NCBI RefSeq assembly: GCF_001655005.1
Contig: NZ_LXET01000041.1
Location: 186,001-250,000 of the forward strand
Direction: 5' to 3'
From: Hafnia paralvei ATCC 29927
GTDB lineage: Bacteria > Pseudomonadota > Gammaproteobacteria > Enterobacterales > Enterobacteriaceae
DNA: 64,000 nt
A model generated the notes under the pieces. That model did not search any database. It saw only the letters and a program-made list of their open reading frames with translations, and was not told where the DNA came from. Made by a program: the position numbers and the translations under genes. The first letter of the stretch is position 1, and each line of letters begins with the position of its first letter. Positions 34,332 to 43,741 of the stretch are shown here, piece by piece.

Positions 34332-35715
34332 TATTCAACTATCAGATGCCCACGCGCTGAGTACGCCCCCCGCCTATGGCGAACTGATGCAATGCGATGC
34401 GGCGACGATCCAACAGCGCGTGCGCGATGCTGGGGTGGTGGGCGCGGGTGGTGCGGGCTTTCCCACCGCGGTGAAACTTCAGGCACAGGCGGAGATTTTT
34501 CTGGTCAATGCCGCCGAGTGTGAACCGATGCTGAAAGTGGATCAGCAACTGATCCCTCGTCAGGCGGCACGACTGGTTCGTGGCGTGCTGTATGGCATGA
34601 CCGCAACCGGTGCGCGCGAAGGCATTATTGCGCTCAAAGCCAAATATAAGCAGGCGATTGCGGCGCTAACCCCGCTGCTACCTGCGCAAATTCGGCTGCA
34701 TATTTTACCCGATGTTTATCCTGCTGGGGATGAAGTGATCACCATTTGGTTGGCGACAGGTCGCCGGGTTCCTCCCGCCGCCCTGCCGATCAGCATCGGC
34801 GTGGTCGTGAATAACGTACAAACGCTGCTCAATGTGGCTCGCGCGGTCGAGCAACAATGGTCAGTCACTCGCCGCACCTTAACGGTCAATGGCGCGGTGG
34901 CTCGACCATTAACCCTGACAGTACCTTTAGGCACGCCGCTTAGGGACGTGCTGGCGCTGGCCGGTGGCACAACTGTTCCCCATCCGGCTTATATCAGCGG
35001 CGGCCCGATGATGGGTCATGCGCTGCATGATCTCGATCAACCCGTCACCAAAACAACGGGCGGACTGCTGGTGCTGCCCGCCGATCATTTGCTGATCACC
35101 CGTCGCGCTCGTAGCGATCAAGACGTGCTCGCTATTGCCCGCACCGTCTGCGAGCAGTGTCGCATGTGTACTGAACTGTGCCCGCGCCACCTTATCGGCC
35201 ATGAATTACCGCCGCATCTGCTGGTGCGAGCCATTACCTATCAACAAGTTGCTACGCCCGACATCTTACTGAGCGCCCTCACCTGTTCAGAATGCAGCCT
35301 GTGTGAAAGCTATGCCTGCCCGGTCGATATCTCGCCCATGCGCATCAACCGCCTGCTTAAAACACAGCTACGCGCCCAAGGAGCCCGCTATCAAGGAGAG
35401 CTACGAGAAGCCGACCCGATGGCAAATTACCGCATGGTGCCGATATCACGCCTGATTGCCCGTTTGGATCTCACCGACTGGTACCAAGCCGCGCCGTTTA
35501 GCGAGGAAAGCTATCTGCCTCAACAGGTCATTTTACCACTGCGCCAGCATATCGGTGCCGCGTCTGAAGCCGTCGTCACCGTGGGAGAGCACGTCGTGCA
35601 AGGCCAGTTGATTGGACAAATTCCCGATAACGCCTTGGGCGCACCACTCCATGCCAGCATCAGCGGCGTCGTGACGGCCATCAGCCACAGCGCCATCACG
35701 ATTAGTCGGGACTGA
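34324..35715 (+). CDS. pduS: PduS, cobalamin reductase (RnfC-like flavo/iron-sulfur protein)
   Basis: The start at ATG 34324 (MNDIQLSDAH) with GAGG upstream is preferred over an ATG seven codons earlier; it overlaps pduQ by 8 bp. The 463-residue protein has an RnfC/Nqo1-like FMN-binding region (GVVGAGGAGFPTAVK, NAAECEPML), two [4Fe-4S] motifs (CEQCRMCTELCP and CSECSLCESYACP) and a C-terminal lipoyl-like region. It reduces cob(II)alamin to cob(I)alamin for PduO. Confidence 0.96.
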   Translation: MNDIQLSDAHALSTPPAYGELMQCDAATIQQRVRDAGVVGAGGAGFPTAVKLQAQAEIFLVNAAECEPMLKVDQQLIPRQAARLVRGVLYGMTATGAREGIIALKAKYKQAIAALTPLLPAQIRLHILPDVYPAGDEVITIWLATGRRVPPAALPISIGVVVNNVQTLLNVARAVEQQWSVTRRTLTVNGAVARPLTLTVPLGTPLRDVLALAGGTTVPHPAYISGGPMMGHALHDLDQPVTKTTGGLLVLPADHLLITRRARSDQDVLAIARTVCEQCRMCTELCPRHLIGHELPPHLLVRAITYQQVATPDILLSALTCSECSLCESYACPVDISPMRINRLLKTQLRAQGARYQGELREADPMANYRMVPISRLIARLDLTDWYQAAPFSEESYLPQQVILPLRQHIGAASEAVVTVGEHVVQGQLIGQIPDNALGAPLHASISGVVTAISHSAITISRD

Positions 35716-35740
35716 CTGCGTTTTTTAAAGAGGAATGTGC

Positions 35741-36298
35741 ATGTCACAAGCCATTGGAATTGTTGAATTAAGCAGTATTGCCAAAGGGATGGAAGTCTGC
35801 GACCTGATGCTGAAAAGCGCCAATGTCGACCTGTTGGTAAGCAAAACACTGTGCCCTGGCAAATATTTGCTGATGGTGGGTGGCGATATCGGCGCGGTGA
35901 ATCAGTCGGTACAAAATGGTGAGCGACACAGCGGCCATTTATTGGTCGACAGCATCGTTTTGCCCAACCTTCATCCCTCCGTGTTACCGGCTATCAGTGG
36001 CCTGAATACGGTAGAAAACCGTCAGGCCGCAGGCGTGGTAGAAACGTGGAGCGTGGCGGCCTGCATCACGGCAGCCGACCGTGCGGTCAAATCCGCCAAT
36101 GTCACTTTGGTGCGCATCCATATGGCGTTTGGTATCGGTGGCAAATGTTATCAGGTGCTCAGTGGCGATATTGCCGATGTGCAGACTGCGGTAGAAGTGG
36201 CCAGTCAGTGCGCCGGTGAAACTGGATTATTGGTTTATAGCTCAGTGATCCCACGTCCCCACGAAGCGCTGTGGCGTCAGTTAGTTCAAGAGGCATGA
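35741..36298 (+). CDS. pduT: PduT, trimeric tandem-BMC shell protein with a [4Fe-4S] site
   Basis: Starting at ATG 35741 (MSQAIGIVEL, with AGAGGA upstream) gives 185 residues and two BMC domains. Cys38 (SKTLCPGK) is at the same position as the Cys that holds a [4Fe-4S] cluster at the trimer pore in Salmonella, so electron passage through the shell is likely here too. The stop overlaps the ATG cluster before pduU. Confidence 0.95.
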   Translation: MSQAIGIVELSSIAKGMEVCDLMLKSANVDLLVSKTLCPGKYLLMVGGDIGAVNQSVQNGERHSGHLLVDSIVLPNLHPSVLPAISGLNTVENRQAAGVVETWSVAACITAADRAVKSANVTLVRIHMAFGIGGKCYQVLSGDIADVQTAVEVASQCAGETGLLVYSSVIPRPHEALWRQLVQEA

Positions 36299-36312
36299 TG
36301 GAGGCCAACATG

Positions 36313-36663
36313 ATGGAAGCGAATAATCCCCCTGAGCGCGTGATCCAAGAGTATGTACCGGGTAAACAAATCACTCTCGCGCATCTGATCGCTAACCCAA
36401 ATAAAGCGCTTTATAAAAAGCTCGGGCTAAACGATGTCAGCAGTGCCATTGGCATTTTGACGATCACGCCGAGCGAAGCTTCGATTATTGCTAGCGATAT
36501 CGCGACCAAATCCGGTGCCGTCGAGATTGGTTTTATTGACCGTTTCACGGGAGCAGTGGTGTTCACCGGCGATGTTTCAGCGGTGGAATATGCCCTGAAA
36601 CAAGTCATCCACACGCTGGGTGACATGATGAAATTTACTGCCTGCCAGATGACTCGGACCTGA
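36313..36663 (+). CDS. pduU: PduU, circularly permuted BMC shell protein
   Basis: ATGATG occurs at 36310/36313; I choose 36313, 8 nt after GGAGG, which gives 116 residues like the Salmonella protein. The N-terminal extension (RVIQEYVPGKQITLAHLIANP) forms the beta-barrel cap over the hexamer pore, and the permuted BMC domain follows (ILTITPSEASIIASDIATK). It is a minor shell component thought to bind PduV. Confidence 0.94.
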   Translation: MEANNPPERVIQEYVPGKQITLAHLIANPNKALYKKLGLNDVSSAIGILTITPSEASIIASDIATKSGAVEIGFIDRFTGAVVFTGDVSAVEYALKQVIHTLGDMMKFTACQMTRT

Positions 36664-36667
36664 TGCT

Positions 36668-37108
36668 ATGCAACGCATCATGTTGATTGGCCCCAGCCAG
36701 TGCGGAAAAACCTCGTTAATTCAGCGTTTGCGCGGAGAAACCCTTAATTACCAGAAAACTCAGGCCATTATCTGGCAGGACAATGCCATTGATACGCCCG
36801 GAGAGTATTTGGAAAACCGGTGTTTATACAGTGCGTTATTGGCAAGCGCCTGTGAATCAGATGTCGTGGGGTTGGTACAAAACGCCGATGCCACTCAAAG
36901 TTGGTTCGCCCCAATGTTGGCGCAGGTTTTCAACAGGCCAGTGATTGGCATCATCAGCAAGGCTGACACAGTTAGCCATGCAACACAGTTGGACTGGGCG
37001 GCGGATTGCCTCGCTCAAGCCGGTGCAGAGCACATTTTCATCACCTCGTCGCAGACCGGCGAGGGACTCGCTGACCTTATGACCTATTTGAATCATTCTG
37101 GAGAGTAG
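36668..37108 (+). CDS. pduV: PduV, Ras-like GTPase-family protein
   Basis: This 146-residue P-loop protein of the PduV/EutP family has Walker A IGPSQCGKTSLIQ and an N/TKxD-like ISKADTV motif. In Salmonella it attaches to the shell through PduU and influences compartment movement. It follows pduU by 4 bp and precedes pduW by 1 bp. Full length for the family. Confidence 0.93.
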   Translation: MQRIMLIGPSQCGKTSLIQRLRGETLNYQKTQAIIWQDNAIDTPGEYLENRCLYSALLASACESDVVGLVQNADATQSWFAPMLAQVFNRPVIGIISKADTVSHATQLDWAADCLAQAGAEHIFITSSQTGEGLADLMTYLNHSGE

Positions 37109-37109
37109 T

Positions 37110-38339
37110 ATGCCCGGTAAAATTATGGCGATTAACGCCGGCAGTTCTTCGTTGAAATTTCAGTTGTTTTCTATGATAAATGAGCAGACTGGGCAACAGG
37201 ACGAGCAGGTTCTGTGTCAGGGACTTATTGAGCGCATTGGTATGGATGATGCCATATTTAATCTGCGGGTCGGTGATGTGAAATGGCGGGAAACGCTCCC
37301 CATTGCCGACTGCCGTCAAGGGGCTGAATACCTGCTTAAAGCGCTCATTAAACACAATGTCATTGAGTCGCTAGATGAGATCGTCGGCGTAGGTCATCGC
37401 GTCGCCCACGGCGGTGAAACCTTTGCCGATTCGGTGTTAATCACACCGCAGGTGCTGGATAAAATTGAGCAGCTCAGCACATTAGCGCCCTTACATAACC
37501 CTGTGAATGCATTGGGTATTCGGGTATTCCAACAGGCTCTCCCACATGCCTACTCGGTAGCGGTGTTTGATACCGCATTCCATCAAACGCTCAACCAGAC
37601 CTCGTACCTTTATGCGCTGCCATGGCGCTACTATGAGGAACTGGGGATTCGCCGTTACGGCTTTCACGGCACCAGTCATAAATATGTCAGCACGGTCTGC
37701 GCCGAGCGCATGGGTCGCCCTTTGGAATCGTTGCGCTTAGTATCCTGCCATCTTGGCAATGGCTCAAGTATCTGCGCCATTGCCAACGGACGCTCGGTCA
37801 ATACCTCCATGGGTTTCACCCCACAGGCCGGTGTCATGATGGGCACCCGCAGTGGTGATATTGATCCTTCCATTTTACCGTTTATTCAGCAAACGGAGGG
37901 AAAAAGCTCAGCCGAAGTTAACCACCTGATTAACAACCAATCGGGCTTGCTGGGTATCTCCGGTATTTCCCACGATTATCGCGACGTAGAGCAGGCCGCT
38001 CACGACGGTAACCCGCGCGCAGAGGTGGCTTTAGCATTATTCGCCGAGCGGATCCGCGCCGTGATAGGCAGCTATATTGTGCAACTGGGTGGGATTGACG
38101 CGCTGATCTTTACCGGTGGCATTGGTGAAAATGCCCGCAACGCACGTCAACAAATATGCCGCGACTTAGCATTTCTTGGGATTGAACTGGATGAAGATAA
38201 AAACCTTAAAAATCAGGCTTTCATTCAGCAGGATCATGCTTCTGTGCACATCGCCATCGTCAATACCAACGAAGAATTAATGATTGCTCGCGATGTTCTG
38301 CGTGTGGCGCTTAACCTTCCGATCCTCACTACACAATGA
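37110..38339 (+). CDS. pduW: PduW, propionate kinase (acetokinase family)
   Basis: This 409-residue ASKHA-fold kinase makes ATP and propionate from propionyl phosphate delivered by PduL. Diagnostic segments are INAGSSSLKFQLF, GHRVAHGGE, FHGTSHKYVS and TGGIGENARNARQQ. It ends at TGA 38337-38339, and the cobA ribosome-binding site overlaps that stop. Confidence 0.95.
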   Translation: MPGKIMAINAGSSSLKFQLFSMINEQTGQQDEQVLCQGLIERIGMDDAIFNLRVGDVKWRETLPIADCRQGAEYLLKALIKHNVIESLDEIVGVGHRVAHGGETFADSVLITPQVLDKIEQLSTLAPLHNPVNALGIRVFQQALPHAYSVAVFDTAFHQTLNQTSYLYALPWRYYEELGIRRYGFHGTSHKYVSTVCAERMGRPLESLRLVSCHLGNGSSICAIANGRSVNTSMGFTPQAGVMMGTRSGDIDPSILPFIQQTEGKSSAEVNHLINNQSGLLGISGISHDYRDVEQAAHDGNPRAEVALALFAERIRAVIGSYIVQLGGIDALIFTGGIGENARNARQQICRDLAFLGIELDEDKNLKNQAFIQQDHASVHIAIVNTNEELMIARDVLRVALNLPILTTQ

Positions 38340-38347
38340 GGGATAAT

Positions 38348-39166
38348 ATGAGAAGTGGTAAAGTTTGGCTCGTGGGAGCAGGCCCTGGCGATGCCGCGCT
38401 GATTACGGTAAAAGGCCTGCACGCCATTCGTCAGGCAGAAGCCTTGGTGTATGATCGGCTTGTGTGCGCAGAACTACTGGCAGAAGCCCCTGACGGCTGC
38501 GAAATGATTAATGTGGGAAAAACACCCAATAACCATTTGGTGCCGCAGCCACAAATCAATCAAATCCTAATCGATTGTGCCCAGCGCGGCCTGAACGTAG
38601 TGCGGTTAAAAGGCGGCGATCCCTATGTGTTCGGGCGTGGAGGAGAAGAAGCTGAAGCGTTAGCGCTGGCAGGGATTCCGTTTGAAGTGGTGCCGGGGAT
38701 CAGTTCCGCTATCGGCGGGCTAGCCTACGCGGGTATCCCTGTCACACATCGTGACTATGCTTCTGGGTTCCACGTGGTTACCGGCCATTTGAGGCAAGGC
38801 AATGAACCGCAGGACTGGGCTACACTGGCAAAATTGGAAGGCACTCTGATTGTCCTGATGGGAATGACACAGTTGTCCACCATTTGCCAGCAACTGATTG
38901 CCGGAGGCAAAGCCCCAACAACGCCCGCCGCGGTGGTCATGTATGCCAGTCACCAGGAACAGAAAATCGCCAGTGGTACTCTGCTCACGTTAGCCGATCA
39001 AACATCAGCGCAGGGATTATCCGCTCCGGCATTGATTGTTATTGGTGATGTCGTGAACCTGCGCGATACTCTCGCATTCACGCCACAGGCGTTGTCGCTG
39101 AACGTAATCCCTGCGCTGATACCCGATATCATTGATGGGAATAGCAATCTACTACACAGTCAATAG
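38348..39166 (+). CDS. cobA: CobA, uroporphyrinogen-III C-methyltransferase inside the pdu operon
   Basis: I start at ATG 38348 (MRSGKVWLVGAG), with TGAGGG at good spacing, giving 273 residues. The SAM-dependent enzyme converts uroporphyrinogen III to precorrin-2, the branch point to cobalamin and sirohaem. Motifs are VGAGPGDAALITVKG, GGDPYVFGRGGEE and GIPVTHRDYASGF. It lacks the oxidase/ferrochelatase part of CysG. Its place between pduW and pduX differs from Salmonella and suggests corrinoid supply was once tied to the operon. With cbi genes deleted nearby, its product may now only feed sirohaem. Confidence 0.95.
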   Translation: MRSGKVWLVGAGPGDAALITVKGLHAIRQAEALVYDRLVCAELLAEAPDGCEMINVGKTPNNHLVPQPQINQILIDCAQRGLNVVRLKGGDPYVFGRGGEEAEALALAGIPFEVVPGISSAIGGLAYAGIPVTHRDYASGFHVVTGHLRQGNEPQDWATLAKLEGTLIVLMGMTQLSTICQQLIAGGKAPTTPAAVVMYASHQEQKIASGTLLTLADQTSAQGLSAPALIVIGDVVNLRDTLAFTPQALSLNVIPALIPDIIDGNSNLLHSQ

Positions 39167-39175
39167 AGGTAGCAC

Positions 39176-39367
39176 GTGGTAATGAGTCAACGAGGTGGAA
39201 ATGTGCTGGGAATAGCAGTGAAAATCAAGGCTAGCGCAGAAAACATCGTTGATACCGTTGCCCATTATCCCGCGCTGACGCGTGATCGCTTCCAAGCAGC
39301 CATCAAAGATACGGTAGATAGATTACCTTTAGCCAACGTTTTACTGCGGGGAGCCCACCATGGCTGA
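39176..39367 (+). CDS. Small unknown protein between cobA and pduX
   Basis: A GTG at 39176 behind AGAGGT (or the ATG at 39182) opens a 61-63-codon frame whose end overlaps the pduX start by 8 bp, the spacing of a coupled operon gene. The product is soluble, slightly basic, with predicted helices (SAENIVDTVAHYPALTRDRF) and no recognised family. It could be a small accessory to PduX or a leftover. Codon use is like that of its neighbours. Confidence 0.55.
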   Translation: MVMSQRGGNVLGIAVKIKASAENIVDTVAHYPALTRDRFQAAIKDTVDRLPLANVLLRGAHHG

Positions 39368-40220
39368 AGCTCGCTGCCCCGCGTCCTGTGGCGAATTGAT
39401 TCAGGGCTGGATACTGGGGGGAGAAAAACTCATCTCCTGCCCAATCAATTGGTTCAGCACCGTATCGGTCACCGACGGATGCCCAGACGACCTTGAACGA
39501 CCGCGGATGCGACAAATGCTAAAGGCGGTGCTAGCTTACTTCGACCAGCCTGCGGATATGGCGCGAGGCCTGCATATCAGTTTCGACTCCACGATTCCGG
39601 TATCCAAAGGCCTTGCCAGCAGTACGGCTGATATTGCTGCTACTGCACTAGCAACGGCTCGTCATCTGGGAGAAACGCTAGACGAGACAACCATTGCGAA
39701 TCTGTGCGTCCGTCTTGAGCCCACCGACAGCACCGTGTTCCATCAATTAACATTGTTCGATCATCAAACTGCCGCCACGCAGATTTCGTACGACTGGCAG
39801 CCCTGCGTGGATATTCTGCTGCTAGAAAGCCCAAATACTCTGAATACCGAAGATTATCACCGTCGTCATCGTTTGCCCGCGCTGCAGGCAAGCGCCCCAT
39901 CGTTAATGCAAGCATGGCAGCTCTTTACGCAGGCCGCCGAACACCATGATTACGCCCTGCTCGGACAATCCACCACCCTCAGCGCCAAAGCCAGCCAGCA
40001 TTTAGTGGTCAAGCCGGATTTTCCTACCCTGTTAGATTTAGTCGAGGATCTGGACTTATATGGGCTCAACGTTGCACACAGCGGTAGCGTAGTCGGCTTA
40101 CTGCTGGACCGCCAGCGCCACGACGTTGAACAGCTATACTGGCAGCTACGACAGCGTAAAATCCATCAAAACTATCCAAACCAACATCTGTTAACGATGG
40201 TCCCTGGCGGAGTGCGATAG
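39360..40220 (+). CDS. pduX: PduX, L-threonine kinase
   Basis: This 286-residue GHMP-family kinase begins MAEARCPASCGELIQGWILG and has the ATP loop PVSKGLASSTADIAAT. It phosphorylates L-threonine for the aminopropanol arm of cobalamin, used in de novo synthesis and in assimilation of incomplete corrinoids. Last gene of the pdu operon. Keeping it intact beside a broken cbi cluster points to salvage of cobyric acid-type precursors, if the later cob genes exist elsewhere. Confidence 0.95.
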   Translation: MAEARCPASCGELIQGWILGGEKLISCPINWFSTVSVTDGCPDDLERPRMRQMLKAVLAYFDQPADMARGLHISFDSTIPVSKGLASSTADIAATALATARHLGETLDETTIANLCVRLEPTDSTVFHQLTLFDHQTAATQISYDWQPCVDILLLESPNTLNTEDYHRRHRLPALQASAPSLMQAWQLFTQAAEHHDYALLGQSTTLSAKASQHLVVKPDFPTLLDLVEDLDLYGLNVAHSGSVVGLLLDRQRHDVEQLYWQLRQRKIHQNYPNQHLLTMVPGGVR

Positions 40221-40381
40221 TCCTAAACGCGGTGATTCATCCGCGCAAAAATCCTCTGCCACAGTCAGCTCGTTCATTTTTTCTAAACTTATTGTCTTCA
40301 ATAACTTGATATTTTGCATAGTGTACAATCGATATAATACTGACCATAAACTAATTTTAATTTAGCCTATAAGGTCAGCAT

Positions 40382-40795
40382 ATGAACAAAGAAAAATTTG
40401 TCACCCAAAGCTTCCCTACCGTAATAGGTTGGATTAATGAAAACCTCTACCGAGGAATAAAAGCAGACGATGTTATAAAAATAACCGGTTATTCGCGCTC
40501 CTATTTTCTGCGTGAATTTCAGCTAAGCCAAGGTGTTAGCATTTCATCCTTTATAAGAGAAAAACGATTAACAGCCTCTGCAGAAATGCTAGCTCACACC
40601 AATATGAAAATTTGCGAAATTGCCCGAGAATTAGGTTTCCCAAGCCAAAGCACCTTTTGTCAGATATTTAAAAGTTATTTTAATATGTCACCGACAGAAT
40701 TTCGTTATCGCTCAATTTACCAGAGTGAAGGATTTGAGCATGAGAATTTACATGCCACTCGCACATCAAGTGAGTGTGCTGCGGATCCCGCATAA
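40382..40795 (+). CDS. Short AraC-family regulator (MarA/SoxS/RamA type)
   Basis: This 137-residue protein consists only of the DNA-binding domain with two helix-turn-helix motifs (IKADDVIKITGYSRSYFLREF and ICEIARELGFPSQSTFCQIF), like MarA, SoxS and RamA, which lack sensor domains. The promoter upstream has TTGATA and TATAAT-like boxes (about 40308-40338). It is not convincingly one of the known named regulators. Target genes are unknown; the phytase gene downstream is one candidate. Confidence 0.88.
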   Translation: MNKEKFVTQSFPTVIGWINENLYRGIKADDVIKITGYSRSYFLREFQLSQGVSISSFIREKRLTASAEMLAHTNMKICEIARELGFPSQSTFCQIFKSYFNMSPTEFRYRSIYQSEGFEHENLHATRTSSECAADPA

Positions 40796-40947
40796 AACGA
40801 GGGTAAAACAATGTTCCCGCTGTGATTATGGCGTATATTAGCGTGGATGCAGATCCTCTTCGCTGATAGGTTTTTGATTATGTGTACTATTAATCCTAGA
40901 CTCAACGGTGAATCTGCGTAACATCCAAAATAATAAAGAGGCTGTAA

Positions 40948-42288
40948 ATGACAATCTCTCTGTTTAACCGTAATAAACCCGCTATTGCACAGCGTATTTT
41001 ATGTCCTCTGATCGTGGCTTTATTCTCAAGTTTACCGGCATACGCCAGTGATACTGCTCCTTCTGGGTTCCAATTGGAAAAGGTTGTTATCCTAAGCAGA
41101 CATGGCGTACGCGCGCCAACCAAAATGACACAAACGATGCGCGACGTCACACCTCACCAGTGGCCTGAATGGCCGGTAAAACTCGGCTATATCACGCCAC
41201 GTGGCGAACATCTGATTAGCCTGATGGGCGGTTTTTATCGAGAACGACTCCAGCAACAAGGCTTATTATCTAAGGATAACTGTCCTACACCCGATGCCGT
41301 GTATGTTTGGGCAGACGTCGATCAACGCACACGTAAAACCGGCGAGGCCTTCTTAGCGGGTCTTGCTCCCCAGTGTGATTTAACGATCCACCATCAGCAA
41401 AACATTCAGCAGGCCGATCCGCTGTTCCATCCTGTGAAAGCCGGTATCTGTTCGATGGATAAATCACAGTTACGCACCGCCGTTGAAAAACAAGCAGGTG
41501 CACCGATTGAGAGGCTCAATCAACGCTATCAAGCCTCTTTAGCCCTGATGAGTTCGGTACTCGATTTTCCAAAATCCCCCTATTGTCAGCAGCACAACAT
41601 TGGCAAACTCTGCGATTTTTCACAGGCGATGCCTAGTAGATTGGCGATAAAAGACGATGGTAATAAAGCGGCTCTCGAAGGTGCCGTAGGACTTTCATCA
41701 ACGCTGGCTGAAATTTTCCTGCTGGAACACGCTCAAGGGATGCCTAAGGTGGCTTGGGGGAATATTCACTCTGAGCAGCAATGGAACTCTCTGTTGAAAT
41801 TGCACAATGCGCAGTTTGACTTGATGTCCCGCACGCCTTATATCGCCAAGCATAACGGTACACCACTGTTACAAACCATTACCCACGCACTGGGAGCTGA
41901 TATCGCGAGTCATCCACTGCCAGATATTTCTCCAGACAATAAGATTCTGTTTATTGCCGGTCACGACACCAATATTGCCAATATTTCTGGCATGTTAGGG
42001 ATGAGATGGACACTCCCAGGACAGCCAGATAACACGCCTCCAGGCGGAGCTTTAGTGTTTGAACGCTGGGTAGATAAAGAAGGGAAACCGTATGTTAGCG
42101 TGAATATGGTGTATCAGACTCTAGCACAGCTGCACGACCAGACACCGCTAACGTTGCAGCACCCTGCGGGCAGCGTACGACTAAACATACCGGGTTGCAG
42201 CGATCAAACACCCGATGGCTATTGCCCGCTCTCCACCTTCAGCCGCTTAGTCAGCCACAGCCTCGAGCCTGCATGCCAGCTTCCTTAA
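40948..42288 (+). CDS. appA: Periplasmic phytase (histidine acid phosphatase)
   Basis: This 446-residue secreted enzyme has a signal peptide of about 33 residues ending AYA-S. The histidine acid phosphatase site RHGVRAP is at residues 51-57 and the HD motif is in AGHDTNIA. It releases phosphate from phytate in the periplasm. From memory the sequence is close to the 6-phytase of Hafnia alvei, which is my main clue to the genus. Paired cysteines (NC, QC, YC, LC) fit disulfides. AAGAGG precedes the ATG. The gene symbol follows the E. coli AppA family. Confidence 0.93.
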   Translation: MTISLFNRNKPAIAQRILCPLIVALFSSLPAYASDTAPSGFQLEKVVILSRHGVRAPTKMTQTMRDVTPHQWPEWPVKLGYITPRGEHLISLMGGFYRERLQQQGLLSKDNCPTPDAVYVWADVDQRTRKTGEAFLAGLAPQCDLTIHHQQNIQQADPLFHPVKAGICSMDKSQLRTAVEKQAGAPIERLNQRYQASLALMSSVLDFPKSPYCQQHNIGKLCDFSQAMPSRLAIKDDGNKAALEGAVGLSSTLAEIFLLEHAQGMPKVAWGNIHSEQQWNSLLKLHNAQFDLMSRTPYIAKHNGTPLLQTITHALGADIASHPLPDISPDNKILFIAGHDTNIANISGMLGMRWTLPGQPDNTPPGGALVFERWVDKEGKPYVSVNMVYQTLAQLHDQTPLTLQHPAGSVRLNIPGCSDQTPDGYCPLSTFSRLVSHSLEPACQLP

Positions 42289-42332
42289 CCCGCTTGCTGG
42301 TAGGCTATGCAAATAGCCAAAGCGTAATATTA

Positions 42333-42387
42333 GGGCAAGTACACCGATGAGCTCTTAGCGAAAAAACTCATTACGGTGCACTTGCCC
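42333..42387. terminator. Long hairpin between convergent phytase and LuxR-type genes
   Basis: GGGCAAGTACACCG pairs with CGGTGCACTTGCCC (one G-U), giving a 14-bp stem with a long loop. It sits 45 bp after the phytase stop and 69 bp from the end of the convergent LuxR-type gene, so it probably ends transcription from both sides. Confidence 0.6.
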
Positions 42388-42455
42388 AAAGTATTTCGTC
42401 TTCTTCCCCCTTCCGTGTTTTTTTACACAGGTTGAACAGAACGCTTGATTCCTGC

Positions 42456-43091
42456 TTAGGGCAGAAAACAAACCTTAGACTGGTTAGTAACCTGCAACGT
42501 TGCTCGGCACAAAATAATCAGTTCGGCGTTGCTTTTGATATTAAATTTTCGCATCACCCTACGTTTATGCGCGCTGACAGTTTTTACACTCAAACCTAAA
42601 ATATTCGCAACACGTGCCAGCGTAAAACCATAGGTGATATAGCTTATGATCTTAATTTCCTGCAAGGAAAGCTCCACGCTCGAGCAACTGCGGCATCCCT
42701 GACGACAACCGTGCAGTCTATCCGTCATGGCTCTCGCTCGAGCCCAAGCATAAATAAACTTTTTAGCCAGCATGTTAATCCGCTCTGTGCGATGAATAAA
42801 CATTGTATTATCGAAACAGTGTGGTCGCGATGACAGTTTCAGCATCTGTATATCTCCTTCATAAATACTGATAAGTAAACTGCCTAATTTACGCCCGACT
42901 AATTCTGGATGACAAAGCGTTTCAGCTCCTGCTGGAAAAACACGGACAATAATATCGGCCTTCGATAGACTTTTCTCTTGATGCAATAAATTGATTTTTT
43001 GATCTGTGTGAAGCCCAATTATTTCATTTAGAAAATGTAGCAATCCAAACTTATAATATTCGTTCCTGTCATCTACAAATACGTTAATCAC
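42456..43091 (-). CDS. LuxR-type transcriptional regulator at the end of the fimbrial operon
   Basis: This 211-residue regulator has an unassigned N-terminal half and a C-terminal LuxR helix-turn-helix at about residues 143-195 (LSLQEIKIISYITYGFTLARVANILGLS, then TVSAHKRRVMRKFNIKSNAEL; each part given separately here). A cysteine-rich stretch (CRQGCRSC) precedes the DNA-binding domain and might sense redox or metal. It lies downstream of the fimbrial genes on the same strand, behind a hairpin, and may control them. Confidence 0.85.
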   Translation of the reverse strand: MINVFVDDRNEYYKFGLLHFLNEIIGLHTDQKINLLHQEKSLSKADIIVRVFPAGAETLCHPELVGRKLGSLLISIYEGDIQMLKLSSRPHCFDNTMFIHRTERINMLAKKFIYAWARARAMTDRLHGCRQGCRSCSSVELSLQEIKIISYITYGFTLARVANILGLSVKTVSAHKRRVMRKFNIKSNAELIILCRATLQVTNQSKVCFLP

Positions 43092-43181
43092 TAGACAAGC
43101 TCCACGGGGTAATACACAGCATTATCTTGCTCAGTCAACAAAATAAACGGCTTATTTCCCTGTTATTTCAATCACTATCAC

Positions 43182-43212
43182 TTGGGTATTTGAGCGCAGT
43201 TCAAACACCCAA
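43182..43212 (-). terminator. Hairpin after the fimbrial operon
   Basis: TTGGGTATTTGA and TCAAACACCCAA (one G-U) form a 12-bp stem just downstream of the last fimbrial gene on the minus strand. No U-run follows, so termination is likely but not certain. Confidence 0.5.
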
Positions 43213-43218
43213 ATAAGG

Positions 43219-43731
43219 TTATACCGAAGGCGTGACAATAACCTCATAGGTGCCGCTATACGTTCCCAAAGGATAAGTTTCACTACGTTTTGCTGAGGTA
43301 AACTGCACCTTAACCCCTTGTGAAGGATCCGGAATATCCTGTACTGTCGGATAAACCGCTTGGTTATTCAGGGGATACGACGCCGATACGTCCCCCCCAT
43401 TGACTCGGATCCATGCTGGGTTAATCTGCATCGCGTCCCCATTCTCTGAAATCAGCTGATTTGCTACTGGGGTTTTCAGTGACAGAGACACCGCACTCGC
43501 ATTACCAACGAAGTTAAACGCTGGTGTAACGCCGTACATATAGCCATTTTTGTCATTAAGCTGCAGGCTAATTGAGCCGTTGGTTACGTCATTACCCGCC
43601 ACGTAGACCCGCACGCTGGTACTTATTTCAGCCTGTAAATCAATACTGGTTCTCACCGGGATCGCCGCCTGCGAAGAACTTACGCCTATCAACGCCAGTG
43701 CCAGCGTGGTTACCACTAAAGAATCTTTCAT
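43219..43731 (-). CDS. CS1-type (alpha-fimbrial) minor pilin
   Basis: This 170-residue secreted protein has a signal peptide ending SSQA-A at about residue 23 and a CS1/CfaB-like pilin layout: an N-terminal VRTSIDLQAEISTSV donor-strand segment and the closing GTYSGTYEVIVTPSV strand. There are no cysteines, as in the family. It is the last structural gene of the operon and probably a minor or tip-proximal subunit. Confidence 0.82.
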   Translation of the reverse strand: MKDSLVVTTLALALIGVSSSQAAIPVRTSIDLQAEISTSVRVYVAGNDVTNGSISLQLNDKNGYMYGVTPAFNFVGNASAVSLSLKTPVANQLISENGDAMQINPAWIRVNGGDVSASYPLNNQAVYPTVQDIPDPSQGVKVQFTSAKRSETYPLGTYSGTYEVIVTPSV

Positions 43732-43741
43732 CGGTTTATCC

